This document shows, one piece after another, positions 25,200 through 34,436 of a stretch of DNA of 64,000 nt. The notes beneath the pieces are model-generated. The model was not told the DNA's origin. It saw only the letters and a program-made list of their open reading frames with translations, and did not search any database. The translations under genes were made by a program, and so were the position numbers. The stretch is from Bacillota bacterium (GTDB lineage Bacteria; Bacillota; Clostridia; Lachnospirales; Lachnospiraceae): NCBI GenBank assembly GCA_023436225.1, contig JAEZKA010000076.1, positions 1 to 64,000 of the forward strand, read 5' to 3'. How positions within the stretch are numbered: position 1 is the stretch's first letter; the number at the start of each line of letters is the position of its first letter.

Positions 25200-26537
25200 T
25201 TATTCTAGTCCTTTGCGCTCATCTTTATTTCTTTTAATCATAACCATAATTGCCAATTGCATTATCCCCAACAATAAAAATACAAGATGTAAATTCGTCA
25301 TATCCGCGAAAAGACCACAGATTGGAAATAGGAAAAACATAAGAACAGAAAATATCATACTATTCACTGAGATAATTGTGGCCCTCTGCTTTGACGGAAT
25401 AAGCTCATTGATTGCTGACGACTGTATTGGGTACAATACCGAATTTGCGTAATTAATTACAGCAAAGGCCAAAATCGATACAACGAGATTATATCTGCTC
25501 ATAAAAATGATACCACATCCCATGAGAATCGAGGCGATATACTTTGCTTTATTACCAAATTGCTTTAAAAACCATTCACTGCTTAAGGCTCCCAATATGG
25601 ATATCACTCCTGCAAATAGCATAACGAAGCTAATCTCAATTTTATTCAATCCGAGTAGACTGAAGAACTCCTGCCCATAAAAGAATACAATGGTATGAAA
25701 GGTAAACACCATCGGATAGTAAAACAGAATCCTCCGTAGTGCAGCATCACTTTGAATTACCTTCATGCTGGTGATAAAATGAGCCTTAACCATGTTAACG
25801 ACACATATCTTACCATCAGAAGGTATCACCTCATGGTTGTCTGATATTTTGTCATCGTTTGAATTACTTTTTTTCACATTGTCTGCTATCTCAGGTTCCA
25901 CGAAGAATAATGCGGGGGCCAGAGCCAGTAATGCTACGATTACCGAAATGATATAGCACCAAGCGAAGGAATATTCTGCAATCACTCCTCCCGCCACGGT
26001 TGCAATTCCCTGTGCTATCTCTATAATAACATTCAATCGACTATTCACCTTAAGGTACCGATCCGACTGTCCAAGCTGTTTCATACTGTCATATAACAAC
26101 GCTTCCTCGGAGCCGGAATTCAGATTCTGACCGATGGCAGATATCGCAAAGGCTATAGCAAAATGCCACATGTTCCCGCCAAACAGACAGACTAAGGAAG
26201 AGAGAGCACTGCAGATTCGCCCTGCCAAAATAACTTTTTTTCGTCCTAAGAGATCTGCTAACGCTCCGGACGGTACCTCACACAAGAGACTGGTCAAATG
26301 ATAGATCCCTTCCACAATGCCGATCTGCCATAATGACATTCCCTTATACACCATATACAATACCCATATGGAACTGGATATATCAAAATTCTTCATGAAG
26401 CAGTAAATATAGTCGGTTCTAATATTGCGGGACACATTCCCTTTTTTTGTTTTTAATTTATTGTTTATATTAGTATCAAATTCATTTATTTCTTCAAGCA
26501 TTGTTGCACTATGTGATTGTTTCATTTCTGCATTCAT
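25200..26537 (-). CDS. MFS drug-efflux-type transporter
   Basis: A 445-residue permease with 12 helices. An N-terminal cytoplasmic extension of about 40 residues precedes helix 1. The loop ADLLGRKKV matches MFS motif A, and a large charged central loop (about 215-245) separates the halves. The shape and sequence fit drug:proton antiporters, although the drug cannot be named. Start ATG 26537 is preceded by GAGGAG; the GTG at 26546 overlaps that site. Transcription passes through a leader with a 31-codon peptide, competing hairpins and an intrinsic terminator, an arrangement used by antibiotic-inducible resistance genes. Confidence 0.88.
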   Translation of the reverse strand: MNAEMKQSHSATMLEEINEFDTNINNKLKTKKGNVSRNIRTDYIYCFMKNFDISSSIWVLYMVYKGMSLWQIGIVEGIYHLTSLLCEVPSGALADLLGRKKVILAGRICSALSSLVCLFGGNMWHFAIAFAISAIGQNLNSGSEEALLYDSMKQLGQSDRYLKVNSRLNVIIEIAQGIATVAGGVIAEYSFAWCYIISVIVALLALAPALFFVEPEIADNVKKSNSNDDKISDNHEVIPSDGKICVVNMVKAHFITSMKVIQSDAALRRILFYYPMVFTFHTIVFFYGQEFFSLLGLNKIEISFVMLFAGVISILGALSSEWFLKQFGNKAKYIASILMGCGIIFMSRYNLVVSILAFAVINYANSVLYPIQSSAINELIPSKQRATIISVNSMIFSVLMFFLFPICGLFADMTNLHLVFLLLGIMQLAIMVMIKRNKDERKGLE

Positions 26538-26622
26538 TTGTATCACTCCTCATTTTCTTCATTCTACAGAACTTCACTACCCACCCAGATAAGCGTCGTT
26601 ACTGCACTAATATGAACCCATG

Positions 26623-26659
26623 AAAAAAGAACATAAATCTTTTCTCAAGACTAATGTTC
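26623..26659 (-). terminator. Attenuator terminator before the MFS gene
   Basis: Minus-strand stem GAACAT/ATGTTC with inner AGTCTT/AAGAT pairing, followed by T6 (26623-26628). It lies between the leader peptide and the transporter start. Confidence 0.8.
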
Positions 26660-26798
26660 CTCGGAGCTACTGCGTTCTATTAGAAATAATCTATGGGCTT
26701 CCCTAAAAAAGGGCGCAGTAGTCCCGTAAAGGCTTCTGAATGAATGCTTTTATCAATGAACTGCTACTGCAAATTGGTAAATAACCAAAGGTGCTCAT
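26660..26798 (-). promoter_or_regulatory. Leader-peptide attenuator region
   Basis: Three complementary segments can form exclusive hairpins: TTGCAGTAGCAG (26761-26772, inside the leader peptide), GGGACTACTGCGCCC (26711-26725, at its end) and CGCAGTAGCTCC (26663-26674), followed by the terminator at 26623-26659. Ribosome stalling in the leader peptide would decide which pairs form. Confidence 0.75.
26703..26798 (-). CDS. 31-residue leader peptide of the MFS attenuator
   Basis: AAGGAG lies 7 bases before an ATG that opens 31 codons, beginning MSTFGYLPICSSSSLIKAF and ending DYCALF at a TAG. Its coding region contains two of the three competing hairpin segments. It is too short and oddly composed for a structural protein. 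I infer a translated sensor for ribosome-targeting compounds. Confidence 0.7.
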   Translation of the reverse strand: MSTFGYLPICSSSSLIKAFIQKPLRDYCALF

Positions 26799-26829
26799 AA
26801 ATTATCTCCTTCCGTTTACTTTTTTACTA

Positions 26830-26858
26830 ATATTAACACTAATCGAACTAAATTACAA
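26830..26858 (-). promoter_or_regulatory. Promoter of the attenuator/MFS transcript
   Basis: Minus-strand -35 TTGTAA (26853-26858) and -10 TAATAT (26830-26835) with a 17-base spacer, about 32 bases before the leader-peptide ATG. Confidence 0.65.
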
Positions 26859-27009
26859 GGTTAAAATTACTTTTATTAATAATTCTGATGGATAAACTCC
26901 CCATATCCCTACAAAACGAATGTTTCAGCTACCCACTGACACTATTATTCCATAATTCCTGCTATCAATTTATCTTCAAAGAATTCACTTATGATTAATA
27001 AATCTCATC

Positions 27010-27475
27010 CTATACCTCATATTCAATCATATTATATATGATATCAGCAAGCGCATTTTCATCATTGCTAACTGTAATTCTGTCGGCAATCTCTTTTAGT
27101 GAGGATATTGCATTTTGTGTGGCAATACCTACATCAGCCACTTGCAACATTTCAACATCATTGTAGTAATCTCCTACGGCATAGATCTTATCGTCAGGAT
27201 ATATTCTTTCCTTAATATACTGTAAGGCACTTCCCTTACTAATATTGTATGGCAGATATTCTAGGTAGACCTCAGAAGAGAAGACCCAGTTCAGCTCCTG
27301 TTCAAGACCATTGATTATCATTTGCTTATTGAGAGCTTTCAAATCCTCTGTTTTCCCAGAAAATAAAACTTTGATCCAGGGAAGGTCATAAATATCCTCA
27401 ATCTGGCAGAATTCACAGGGCTGATGAATTTCAATGATATGATGGTCAGCTTGTGTAATAGGAGAACCACATATT
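27010..27475 (-). pseudogene. HAD-IIB (Cof-type) phosphatase, C-terminal fragment
   Basis: The open frame from about 27475 down to the stop at 27010 encodes the last ~150 residues of a Cof-type HAD hydrolase. It has NISKGSAL (motif III Lys) and AVGDYYNDVEML (motif IV acidic residues). The N-terminal half with the nucleophile Asp motif is missing. It is fused out of frame to the fragment of a substrate-binding protein just upstream. The in-frame TTG at 27342 would give only 110 residues. A deletion that joined two genes best explains the structure. Unlikely to be functional. Confidence 0.85.
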
Positions 27476-28085
27476 CACCATCTGCTACACCTTTATATAC
27501 TGCGGAAGAACCGCTTAATAATTTAGCATCAAGGTTCTCACATAATTTATCAACATAATCCCATCCAGCCTCCGGATTGCCGTTACCCATAGCATAAAGC
27601 ATATTAATTAGATGCTCATAGGAGGATGAGGATTTGGAAGGATCACAATGAGCAATCTTTCCCTTTAATTCAGGGTTAAGGAGGTCTTCATAACCATTTA
27701 TCTCGATATCTCCGATCAAGTCTGTATTAACCATTATTACACTGGGAATATCAGTAAATCTAGTGAGAGGACCTTCTACATTCTTCATTCCTTCTTGAAT
27801 GAATTCTTCATTTACAGACTGATAATTCTCAAATAGATTCATTTGAGGCTTCATAGTGGAAAGAGAACCTTCCCAGAATATATCACCGAGAGGATTGGCC
27901 TGCTCAGACTCTACTCGCTTCAGAAGCTCACCGGTTCCGGCTGCAATCACTTCAACCTTTATTCCAGTCTGTGATTCAAATTCACTAACCAATGGATTAA
28001 TGAATTCTAATGGGTGAGGACAATAAATAACTAAATCACCGCTTGCCTGATTAGCGTTCTCTTTTGTCTCGCCTGCTGGAGTGGA
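27455..28085 (-). pseudogene. ABC substrate-binding protein fragment
   Basis: The frame encodes about 200 residues of an iron(III)/phosphonate-type extracellular binding protein. Readable sequence runs from STPAGETKENANQASG through GDLVIYCPHPLEFINP and ESQTGIKVEVIAAGTGEL to GSSAVYKGVADGEYVV. It then loses homology at about 27466 and continues out of frame into the HAD fragment. The N-terminal signal peptide and lipobox Cys are also missing: the frame upstream of about 28085 meets a TAA without a start. It is thus truncated at both ends, with no permease or ATPase genes alongside. A remnant of a lost transporter operon. Confidence 0.85.
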
Positions 28086-28138
28086 TCCCCTTTTCTTTAT
28101 TTTGTTTGTAGGTTTATTTTATCCGATTCCTCCACAGG

Positions 28139-28183
28139 AAAAAACCTAGTTTTCAGCTAAAATGTCTTAAAAAATGAACTAGG
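28139..28183 (-). terminator. Hairpin with T6 upstream of the pseudogene
   Basis: Minus-strand CCTAGTT/AACTAGG arms around a 25-base loop, followed by T6 (28139-28144). It could be a leftover attenuator of the lost transporter operon or a second terminator for dus. Confidence 0.6.
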
Positions 28184-28401
28184 TGAATTATTTTTGTTCA
28201 ATATTGAGTAATTATATGTGAATATTATAATTCTTTGTATATAATGTACAATGTGATGATGGTTTTATTGATGTGTTATGCCAAATTGTCTTGTAATCAT
28301 TGCAGGATACCAAAACCCATAAGAGTGACTGAAAGCTCGCATTACGAAGTATCTATTGTCTTGAACGATAGAAGATACGCTCTGCGAACTTCGACTGTCA
28401 T

Positions 28402-28471
28402 GAAAAAAGAGTGAGAACATTGAACAATTTACCCAAAATATGCTTGGGTAATATTCAATCATTCTCACTCT
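28402..28471 (-). terminator. dus terminator
   Basis: Minus-strand long stem AGAGTGAGAAtgATTGAAT... paired with ATTcAATgTTCTCACTCT, with an inner TTACCCAA/TTGGGTAA stem and T6 (28403-28408). Directly beyond it lies a member of the TTCATGAC hairpin family. The rest of 28184-28498 shows no convincing gene. Confidence 0.85.
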
Positions 28472-28498
28472 AGACAATCTATGATATAAATCATTTAC

Positions 28499-29437
28499 TT
28501 AACATATCAGCTCGCACTCCTCGAATAATCGTGCAACTACTTCCTCATAATCACTGCATCTCTCTGCTTTTCTTATCTTCTTGGCATACTTTTCGCTATC
28601 TGCAAAGGCTTTACTCAGGTAGAACCAGATCTCCTTCATTTTAAATAATACATTCCGATCACCGAAAAGAATTGCCTTATAATCTCCATAGATTCTTTCA
28701 TAATAGGCTCTTAGTAACTCCTTACTTAGCTTCTCACCCTTTGTGATTGCTGAGATCAACCCAGGATTAGATAATAAGCCACGTCCCAGCATAACCTTGG
28801 TGATCTCCGGATTATCAGCTATAAACCGCTGATAGTCCTCCACCGTACAGATATCCCCGTTATAACAAATGGGGTTCTTACTATGAGTTACTGCGTAACG
28901 GAAGATATCCATATTCGGCGTATTCTTATAGAAATCCTTCTGAATTCTTGGATGGATAATCAGCTCCTCCATCGGGTATTTATTATAAATCTCCATTAAT
29001 TCATAAAATTCCTCTGGATGATCCTTCCCAATTCTAGTCTTGATGGATATTTTTGTTACCGCCTCCGAGAATATCTCCTCTAAAAATGCATCCAGCTCCA
29101 ATTGCTTTGCTAAGAAGCCGGAGCCTCTGTGTTTTGACACAACGGTTCCCGAAGGGCAACCGAGATTAAGATTGATTTCATCATATCCCAGTGTCTTTAG
29201 CTTCTTCGCAGTATGGATGAAATCCTTGGCATTATTCGTTAATAATTGTGGGATTAGTACGATACCCGGATTATTCTCAGGAAGAATATCCTTTATGTCT
29301 TTCCCTTTCAGACCGTCATGCTGATTCGCAAAGATGAACGGTGCAAAATACTTATCTACCTGATCGAAATAAGTATGATGAGCATTTCTATATAAATATC
29401 CGGTAATCCCCTCCATGGGGGCAAAATAAAAATTCAT
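28499..29437 (-). CDS. dus: tRNA-dihydrouridine synthase
   Basis: A 312-residue flavoenzyme of the Dus family, which reduces uridines in the tRNA D-loop. The FMN-binding opening is FYFAPMEGITGYLYRN. The catalytic Cys lies in LNLGCPSGTVVSKHRGSGFL. The tRNA-binding segment includes ELIIHPRIQKDFY, where the usual HGRT is HPRI, and VMLGRGLLSNPGL. Those replacements are typical of a divergent clostridial Dus group rather than canonical DusB. Single gene with a strong terminator. Confidence 0.9.
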   Translation of the reverse strand: MNFYFAPMEGITGYLYRNAHHTYFDQVDKYFAPFIFANQHDGLKGKDIKDILPENNPGIVLIPQLLTNNAKDFIHTAKKLKTLGYDEINLNLGCPSGTVVSKHRGSGFLAKQLELDAFLEEIFSEAVTKISIKTRIGKDHPEEFYELMEIYNKYPMEELIIHPRIQKDFYKNTPNMDIFRYAVTHSKNPICYNGDICTVEDYQRFIADNPEITKVMLGRGLLSNPGLISAITKGEKLSKELLRAYYERIYGDYKAILFGDRNVLFKMKEIWFYLSKAFADSEKYAKKIRKAERCSDYEEVVARLFEECELIC

Positions 29438-29578
29438 CCTACCGTTACTCCCTTGTCCAATCTTCTGTAAAAGAGGTCATAGCTTAATTGACTATACCAT
29501 CTTTTTAGCTTCTTTATATTTAAATCAACGTTTTAGTTCTTAATGTTTTATCTTTATGTTTTTGATTCTTGTCCTTGA

Positions 29579-32326
29579 TCACACCTTGAACTTCTGGCGA
29601 AGAACCATCGGCAAAATGCCACCGTGCTTATAATAATCGAAATCAACATAGGAATCAAAGCGTATCATGGCAAAGAATTCCTTTGTCGAACCGTCCTTTC
29701 TAGTGGCGGTGACCTTAACATGATCTCTGGGCTTCTGATTTGCATCCAGTGCAATGGCAAATATCTCTTCCCCAGTCAGCCCAAGGCTTGCTGCGTTCTC
29801 TCCGGCCATAAACTGAAGAGGTAGAATTCCCATCATAACCAGATTGGAACGATGAATTCGTTCATAGCTTTCTGCAATAACCACTTGAACTCCCAATAAG
29901 CTGGGACCTTTCGCAGCCCAGTCTCTGGAGGAACCCATTCCGTAATCCTTTCCTGCCAGAATCACTAAGCCGGTGTTGGTCTCTTTATACCTAAGGCTGG
30001 CATCATAGATGGACATCACCTCTCCCGTCGGCCAGTAGGTGGTATAACCTCCTTCTGTTCCGGGTGCCAGCTGATTACTAATTCGTACATTGGCAAAGGT
30101 ACCACGCATCATTACCTCGTGATTTCCTCTTCGGGAACCATAGGTATTAAATTGACCTACCTCTACTCCAAGCTCTTGAAGATATCGACCTGCCGGTGTA
30201 TTCTTACCGATGGCACCTGCCGGTGAGATATGATCCGTTGTAATTGAATCACCGAACTTTGCTAAAGCTCTCAGACCTGTGAGCTCCTTAATCTCCCTTG
30301 TCTCCATGGAGAAATTCTCGAAGAATGGTGGCTTTCTGATATAAGTTGAAACAGCTTCAAACTGATATAGCTTGCTCTCCTCGGCATGAATTTCATTCCA
30401 CATCTCATTCTCATAGATAGCCGCATATACGGATTGGAATAATTCAGGGCTTACATAATCGGTAATCGCCTGCTCCAGCTCTTTCTGCGTCGGCCAAAGC
30501 TCCTTGAGATAGACTTCCTGCCCATCCTTACCAATTCCCAGAGGCTCCTTGATAAGATCAATATTTACCGTTCCGGCCAGAGCGTAGGCAACGACAAGAG
30601 GCGGTGATGCCAGGTAGTTTGCTTTAACCTGAGCATGTATTCGACCCTCAAAGTTACGATTACCGGATAATACGGAGGATACCAGAAGATCATTCTCATT
30701 AATCACGTCTGAAATCTCAGGAAGTAAGGGTCCCGAATTACCGATACAGGTAGCACAGCCATAGCCTACAATATGAAAGCCAAGTTGATCCAGATACTTC
30801 TGCAATCCAGCGGCTTCCAGATATCCGGTAACCACCTTGGAGCCTGGAGCTAAGGAGGTCTTTACATGGGCCGGAACCGTAAGTCCACGTTCAACCGCCT
30901 TCTTAGCCAAAATACCTGCACCAAGCATAACGGAGGGATTTGAAGTATTGGTACAGGAAGTAATGGAGGCAATCACAACCGAACCGGTCTCCATCGTACT
31001 GGTTCTTCCATCCTTTAGGTGCAGCTCCGCCTTTTTGTCAAGAACCTCTTCTGATAAACCATGTCCCTGATTTCCCTTAGGAGCTGTAACGGAGTTTAGA
31101 AATTTCTCCTTCATCTGCTCCAAAGGAATAAGATCCTGAGGACGCTTCGGACCGGCTAGCGCTGTTGTCACAGTAGAAAGATCCAGTGTCAACACCTCTG
31201 TATATACCGGCTCTGTCTGATAATCATTCAACAAATTATTTTCTTTTAGATATGCTTCTACAATTGCTACCTGTTCCTCACTTCTACCAGTCAGTCGCAA
31301 ATAATTCAAGGTGACCTGATCCACTGGAAAGAAGCCACAGGTGGCACCATACTCCGGTGCCATATTGGCAATGGTGGCACGATCTGCTAAGGATAGATGC
31401 TTTACTCCTTCACCGAAATATTCAACAAATTTGTCTACCACACCACGCTCACGAAGCAGCTTCGTAAGACGAAGCGCTAGATCCGTAGCGGTTGCTCCCG
31501 TCGGCAATTCTCCAATTATTTTAACCCCGATCACTTCTGGAAGCGGCAGATAGGATGGTTGTCCTAACATCCCTGCTTCTGCTTCAATCCCTCCGACACC
31601 CCATCCGAGGACGCCCAGTCCGTTAATCATTGTGGTATGGGAATCGGTTCCCACCAAGGTATCAGGAAATAATACTGTTTTTCCTTCTTCTTCCTTCTCC
31701 AGTACCACCTGAGCGATATATTCCAGATTCACTTGATGAACAATGCCGTTAGCAGGAGGGACAACCGCAAAATTATGGAAGGCTTTTTTAGCCCAATTGA
31801 GGAATTGATAACGCTCCTTGTTACGTTCGAACTCTAATTTGCTGTTCTCCACGAGAGCCTCGGAGCTTCCATAGCAATCTACTTGAACAGAGTGATCAAT
31901 GATAAGATCTACTGGTACCTCTGGATTAATCCGGTTGATCAAGGTATCGATATCCTTATTATAATTCTTTGTATACTTAACTGACAATTCTTCAATGGCC
32001 GATCTCATGGAGGCCAAATCGAGAATGGCAGGTACTCCGGTAAAATCCTGAAGAATAACTCTTGCCGGCTTGAAAGGCACCTCTTCTAACCCTGATTTAT
32101 GTTTTGCCCAGTCCGCAAGTCCTCTGACATGCTCCTCTTTGATAACATAATCATCCTGCTGTCGTAGAACCGATTCCAATAATACCTTTATGGAATAGGG
32201 TAGATGACTGATATCATATCCTTCTTCCTCGAGAGCCATAAGGGAGTAATAAGAATACGTCCTCCCTGCAAGCTTAAATTCTCTAATCGCTTTCTCTTTC
32301 AGATTCTTTGTGCTATTATGCTTCAT
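29579..32326 (-). CDS. acnA: Aconitate hydratase, AcnA type
   Basis: A 915-residue monofunctional aconitase (AcnA/IRP-like), isomerising citrate and isocitrate with a [4Fe-4S] cluster. Cluster cysteines are in SITSCTNTSNPSVM and GYGCATCIGNSGPL. The C-terminal swivel domain shows GDSITTDHISPAG, MRGTFANVRISN and GKDYGMGSSRDWAAKG. Full family length. No citrate synthase or isocitrate dehydrogenase gene is adjacent, so it is not in a TCA operon here. GGATGGATATGG precedes the ATG. Confidence 0.97.
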   Translation of the reverse strand: MKHNSTKNLKEKAIREFKLAGRTYSYYSLMALEEEGYDISHLPYSIKVLLESVLRQQDDYVIKEEHVRGLADWAKHKSGLEEVPFKPARVILQDFTGVPAILDLASMRSAIEELSVKYTKNYNKDIDTLINRINPEVPVDLIIDHSVQVDCYGSSEALVENSKLEFERNKERYQFLNWAKKAFHNFAVVPPANGIVHQVNLEYIAQVVLEKEEEGKTVLFPDTLVGTDSHTTMINGLGVLGWGVGGIEAEAGMLGQPSYLPLPEVIGVKIIGELPTGATATDLALRLTKLLRERGVVDKFVEYFGEGVKHLSLADRATIANMAPEYGATCGFFPVDQVTLNYLRLTGRSEEQVAIVEAYLKENNLLNDYQTEPVYTEVLTLDLSTVTTALAGPKRPQDLIPLEQMKEKFLNSVTAPKGNQGHGLSEEVLDKKAELHLKDGRTSTMETGSVVIASITSCTNTSNPSVMLGAGILAKKAVERGLTVPAHVKTSLAPGSKVVTGYLEAAGLQKYLDQLGFHIVGYGCATCIGNSGPLLPEISDVINENDLLVSSVLSGNRNFEGRIHAQVKANYLASPPLVVAYALAGTVNIDLIKEPLGIGKDGQEVYLKELWPTQKELEQAITDYVSPELFQSVYAAIYENEMWNEIHAEESKLYQFEAVSTYIRKPPFFENFSMETREIKELTGLRALAKFGDSITTDHISPAGAIGKNTPAGRYLQELGVEVGQFNTYGSRRGNHEVMMRGTFANVRISNQLAPGTEGGYTTYWPTGEVMSIYDASLRYKETNTGLVILAGKDYGMGSSRDWAAKGPSLLGVQVVIAESYERIHRSNLVMMGILPLQFMAGENAASLGLTGEEIFAIALDANQKPRDHVKVTATRKDGSTKEFFAMIRFDSYVDFDYYKHGGILPMVLRQKFKV

Positions 32327-32516
32327 TATCCATATCCATCCTTTCTGTAGAATGTCACTAGGTGGCTAATAACTAATAAATATAAGTAATAAATTGTATT
32401 TCTATCCTATTTTCAATTTTGTATCAATAATTATACCATACAAATTCTTTTTAGAAACTCTAAATTATAATTGAATTATTTTCCTTTTTAGGGGAGGTAG
32501 CTGACATAGTCAATAA

Positions 32517-32556
32517 TAAAACCCTTAGGAGCGATTGTTTCATCTACCCTAAGGGT
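32517..32556 (-). terminator. Terminator after the cystine-type symporter
   Basis: ACCCTTAG/CTAAGGGT stem (32521-32556) with TTTT on the minus strand. The remainder of 32327-32645 is AT-rich, with no gene seen. Confidence 0.75.
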
Positions 32557-32645
32557 CAATAATCCGTTCTATCATGCTGTTGAAAGCACCTTGTCTAATA
32601 CAGAGCTTCTTACTACATTGGACTTCTACTGGCTATCGCTCTCAC

Positions 32646-33971
32646 TTATTCAGTGACTAATTCCTGACTATTGCTGGTGTTATTATATTGCGCCAAATCA
32701 AGCTCATTCTCACTTCTTGCTACAATTAAAGCGCTGGTGGCCGCCGCACTAACATTCGTTGCAGTTCTAGCCATATCTACAATAGAACTAATGGGTGACA
32801 GGATAACAATAATCTCAATCGGTAAGCCTGCGGCTGCAAATACAGCGGTGGCTGTGATGGTAGCGGTACCGGGTACCCCTACGGTACCGATGCTTACCAG
32901 AGTAGTGATAAGGATCAGTAAAAGGTACTGCCCAATTGAATACTCTAGATTTAGACCTTGAATTGCAAATACTGCTATGATGGTAGGCCAGATTCCGGCA
33001 CATCCTGGCATTCCGATATTAGCACCAAGGGGTACTGCAAAGGATGTGATTTTATCCGAAACACCGGCCTTCTTCAGGCATTTTTCAGTCGCGGGTATGG
33101 TACCGATGCTGCTTTGCGTTGTAAAGGCAATTACTTGGGCAGGCCAGATATGTTTAAAGAATTTAAGCGGATTGAGTCTTGCTAATCCTCCGATTAATAA
33201 TGCATTTACTCCATAAGTCTGAACCGCGCATAGGAGATAGGAAACCAACAGGATCGATAATAACAGTAATAATTTATCTGCGCCATTATTGGATACCGCA
33301 TTGGCTACCAACGCTAGTACGGCATAGGGAGTAAACTTAATAATATAGGAAATAGCTTTATTGATTACCTTAGAGGTGGAATTCACAAAATCCTGGAACG
33401 GTTTTACCCCTTCCGGATCCTTGGATGATAAGGCTACTACGGCAATCCCAATTACTAATGCAAACAGAATAACCGGCACTATTGTATTCGTTGAAGCCTG
33501 TGCAAAAAAGTTCTTCGGAAACAGATCAATAATAACCTGAGATATCTGAGGAATCGCCTTGGCTTCATAGTCCGTCGGAAGTACGATATTGGCACCCTTG
33601 CCAATCCCAAAGGCTAAGGCAGTGACAATGGTTAAGCTGGAGGCAATAAAGGTTGTTGAGGTTAGTAAACCGATACTCTTCACCCCAATTGTTTTCAGTC
33701 GATTGATGTTCTCCAATTTCGTAACGCTAGTGATAACACTAAAGAATAATAATGGAACAACAAAAGCAGAGATCGCATTGGCATAGATAGAGCCGATCGG
33801 CTTTACATAATCCATATGTCCCTTGAAGGCGATACCCAGACCAATACCAAATATCATAGCAATTATTGTTCTAATTCCAAAATCAACATGTTTCTTACGT
33901 AAGAATATCAATGCTCCAATTAAGATAAGGCCTGCTCCTAAAGCGCCTAAAGCTAAGAAATCTATACTCAT
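32646..33971 (-). CDS. tcyP: Dicarboxylate/amino acid:cation symporter, TcyP-like
   Basis: A 441-residue membrane protein of the DAACS (GltP) fold. The re-entrant loop and substrate-site motifs are TTQSSIGTIPATEKC (HP1-like serine-rich) and PLGANIGMPGCAGIWPTIIAVFA with GTVGVPGTATI. The sequence fits the L-cystine symporter branch (TcyP) better than glutamate transporters. Start 33971 is preceded by AAAGGGG. The transcript carries a leader peptide with eight cysteines in its last twelve residues and a hairpin-rich region, strongly supporting cysteine or cystine control of this gene. The cystine substrate is inferred from both lines. Confidence 0.85.
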   Translation of the reverse strand: MSIDFLALGALGAGLILIGALIFLRKKHVDFGIRTIIAMIFGIGLGIAFKGHMDYVKPIGSIYANAISAFVVPLLFFSVITSVTKLENINRLKTIGVKSIGLLTSTTFIASSLTIVTALAFGIGKGANIVLPTDYEAKAIPQISQVIIDLFPKNFFAQASTNTIVPVILFALVIGIAVVALSSKDPEGVKPFQDFVNSTSKVINKAISYIIKFTPYAVLALVANAVSNNGADKLLLLLSILLVSYLLCAVQTYGVNALLIGGLARLNPLKFFKHIWPAQVIAFTTQSSIGTIPATEKCLKKAGVSDKITSFAVPLGANIGMPGCAGIWPTIIAVFAIQGLNLEYSIGQYLLLILITTLVSIGTVGVPGTATITATAVFAAAGLPIEIIVILSPISSIVDMARTATNVSAAATSALIVARSENELDLAQYNNTSNSQELVTE

Positions 33972-34027
33972 ATAAAAAACCCCTTTCAAGATTAATAAAA
34001 ACAATTTAAGTACTGTAGGATATTACT

Positions 34028-34061
34028 CCCCCATAGCAAGTATCGTTACGATTAGTGGGGT
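34028..34061 (-). promoter_or_regulatory. Hairpin between Cys leader and symporter
   Basis: Minus-strand CCCCAcTA/TAtGGGG stem around ATCGTAACGAT. The CCCC (34057-34060) can alternatively pair with the GGGG of the symporter ribosome site (33980-33983), which is followed by T6. The two folds would be mutually exclusive. Confidence 0.55.
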
Positions 34062-34102
34062 ATCTATCACAAATCCATTAGGCTTAAGATTGATAAATAT
34101 AC

Positions 34103-34189
34103 TTAACACATACAGCGTATACAACAACAGCAGGAGCAACAAAGGAGGGTAACCTCTCTCTTATCTTCTATCATAATTCTTTTCATCAT
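34103..34189 (-). CDS. Cysteine-rich leader peptide upstream of symporter
   Basis: A 28-residue frame starts MMKRIMIEDKREVT and ends LLCCSCCCCIRCMC, with eight Cys in the last twelve residues. AAGGAG lies 7 bases before the ATG. It sits 58 bases after a good promoter and about 130 bases before the cystine-type symporter. The runs of Cys codons would slow ribosomes when Cys-tRNA is scarce, as in amino-acid attenuation leaders. Function inferred from composition and position. Confidence 0.85.
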   Translation of the reverse strand: MMKRIMIEDKREVTLLCCSCCCCIRCMC

Positions 34190-34218
34190 ATTTGTTTCTC
34201 CTTTCTATATCATAGTAT

Positions 34219-34237
34219 TCATACTGTTTTTGTATGA
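34219..34237. promoter_or_regulatory. Palindrome downstream of the symporter promoter
   Basis: TCATAC and GTATGA arms flank TGTTTTT, just after the predicted transcription start. A candidate repressor site. Confidence 0.5.
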
Positions 34238-34246
34238 TTTATTGAT

Positions 34247-34276
34247 ATTATATGTTAGGAGTACTCGTATTGTCAA
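34247..34276 (-). promoter_or_regulatory. Promoter of the Cys leader/symporter transcript
   Basis: Minus-strand -35 TTGACA (34271-34276) and -10 TATAAT (34247-34252), 18-base spacer. Confidence 0.8.
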
Positions 34277-34368
34277 TCATCTTTTTATCAATTTATATAA
34301 GATATTTCAAAACTAGAAGGCACACGCAGTGAAAGTATCTCCGGTTCGCACACAAAGTCGCATATATA

Positions 34369-34429
34369 AAAAAACTTCGTAGATATATCACCACTCTACT
34401 TAAGTAATGATTCTATCTACGAAGTTTTT
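34369..34429 (-). terminator. Terminator after the formate/nitrite-type channel
   Basis: Perfect 15-base arms (AAAACTTCGTAGATA and its complement) around a 30-base loop, with T-rich ends on both strands. Confidence 0.8.
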
Positions 34430-34436
34430 ATTCGAA

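Noticed and set aside
28265..28477. Minus-strand 70-codon open frame beyond dus
   Set aside because: It runs through the dus terminator and a member of the recurrent hairpin family, lacks a ribosome site, and shows no family resemblance.
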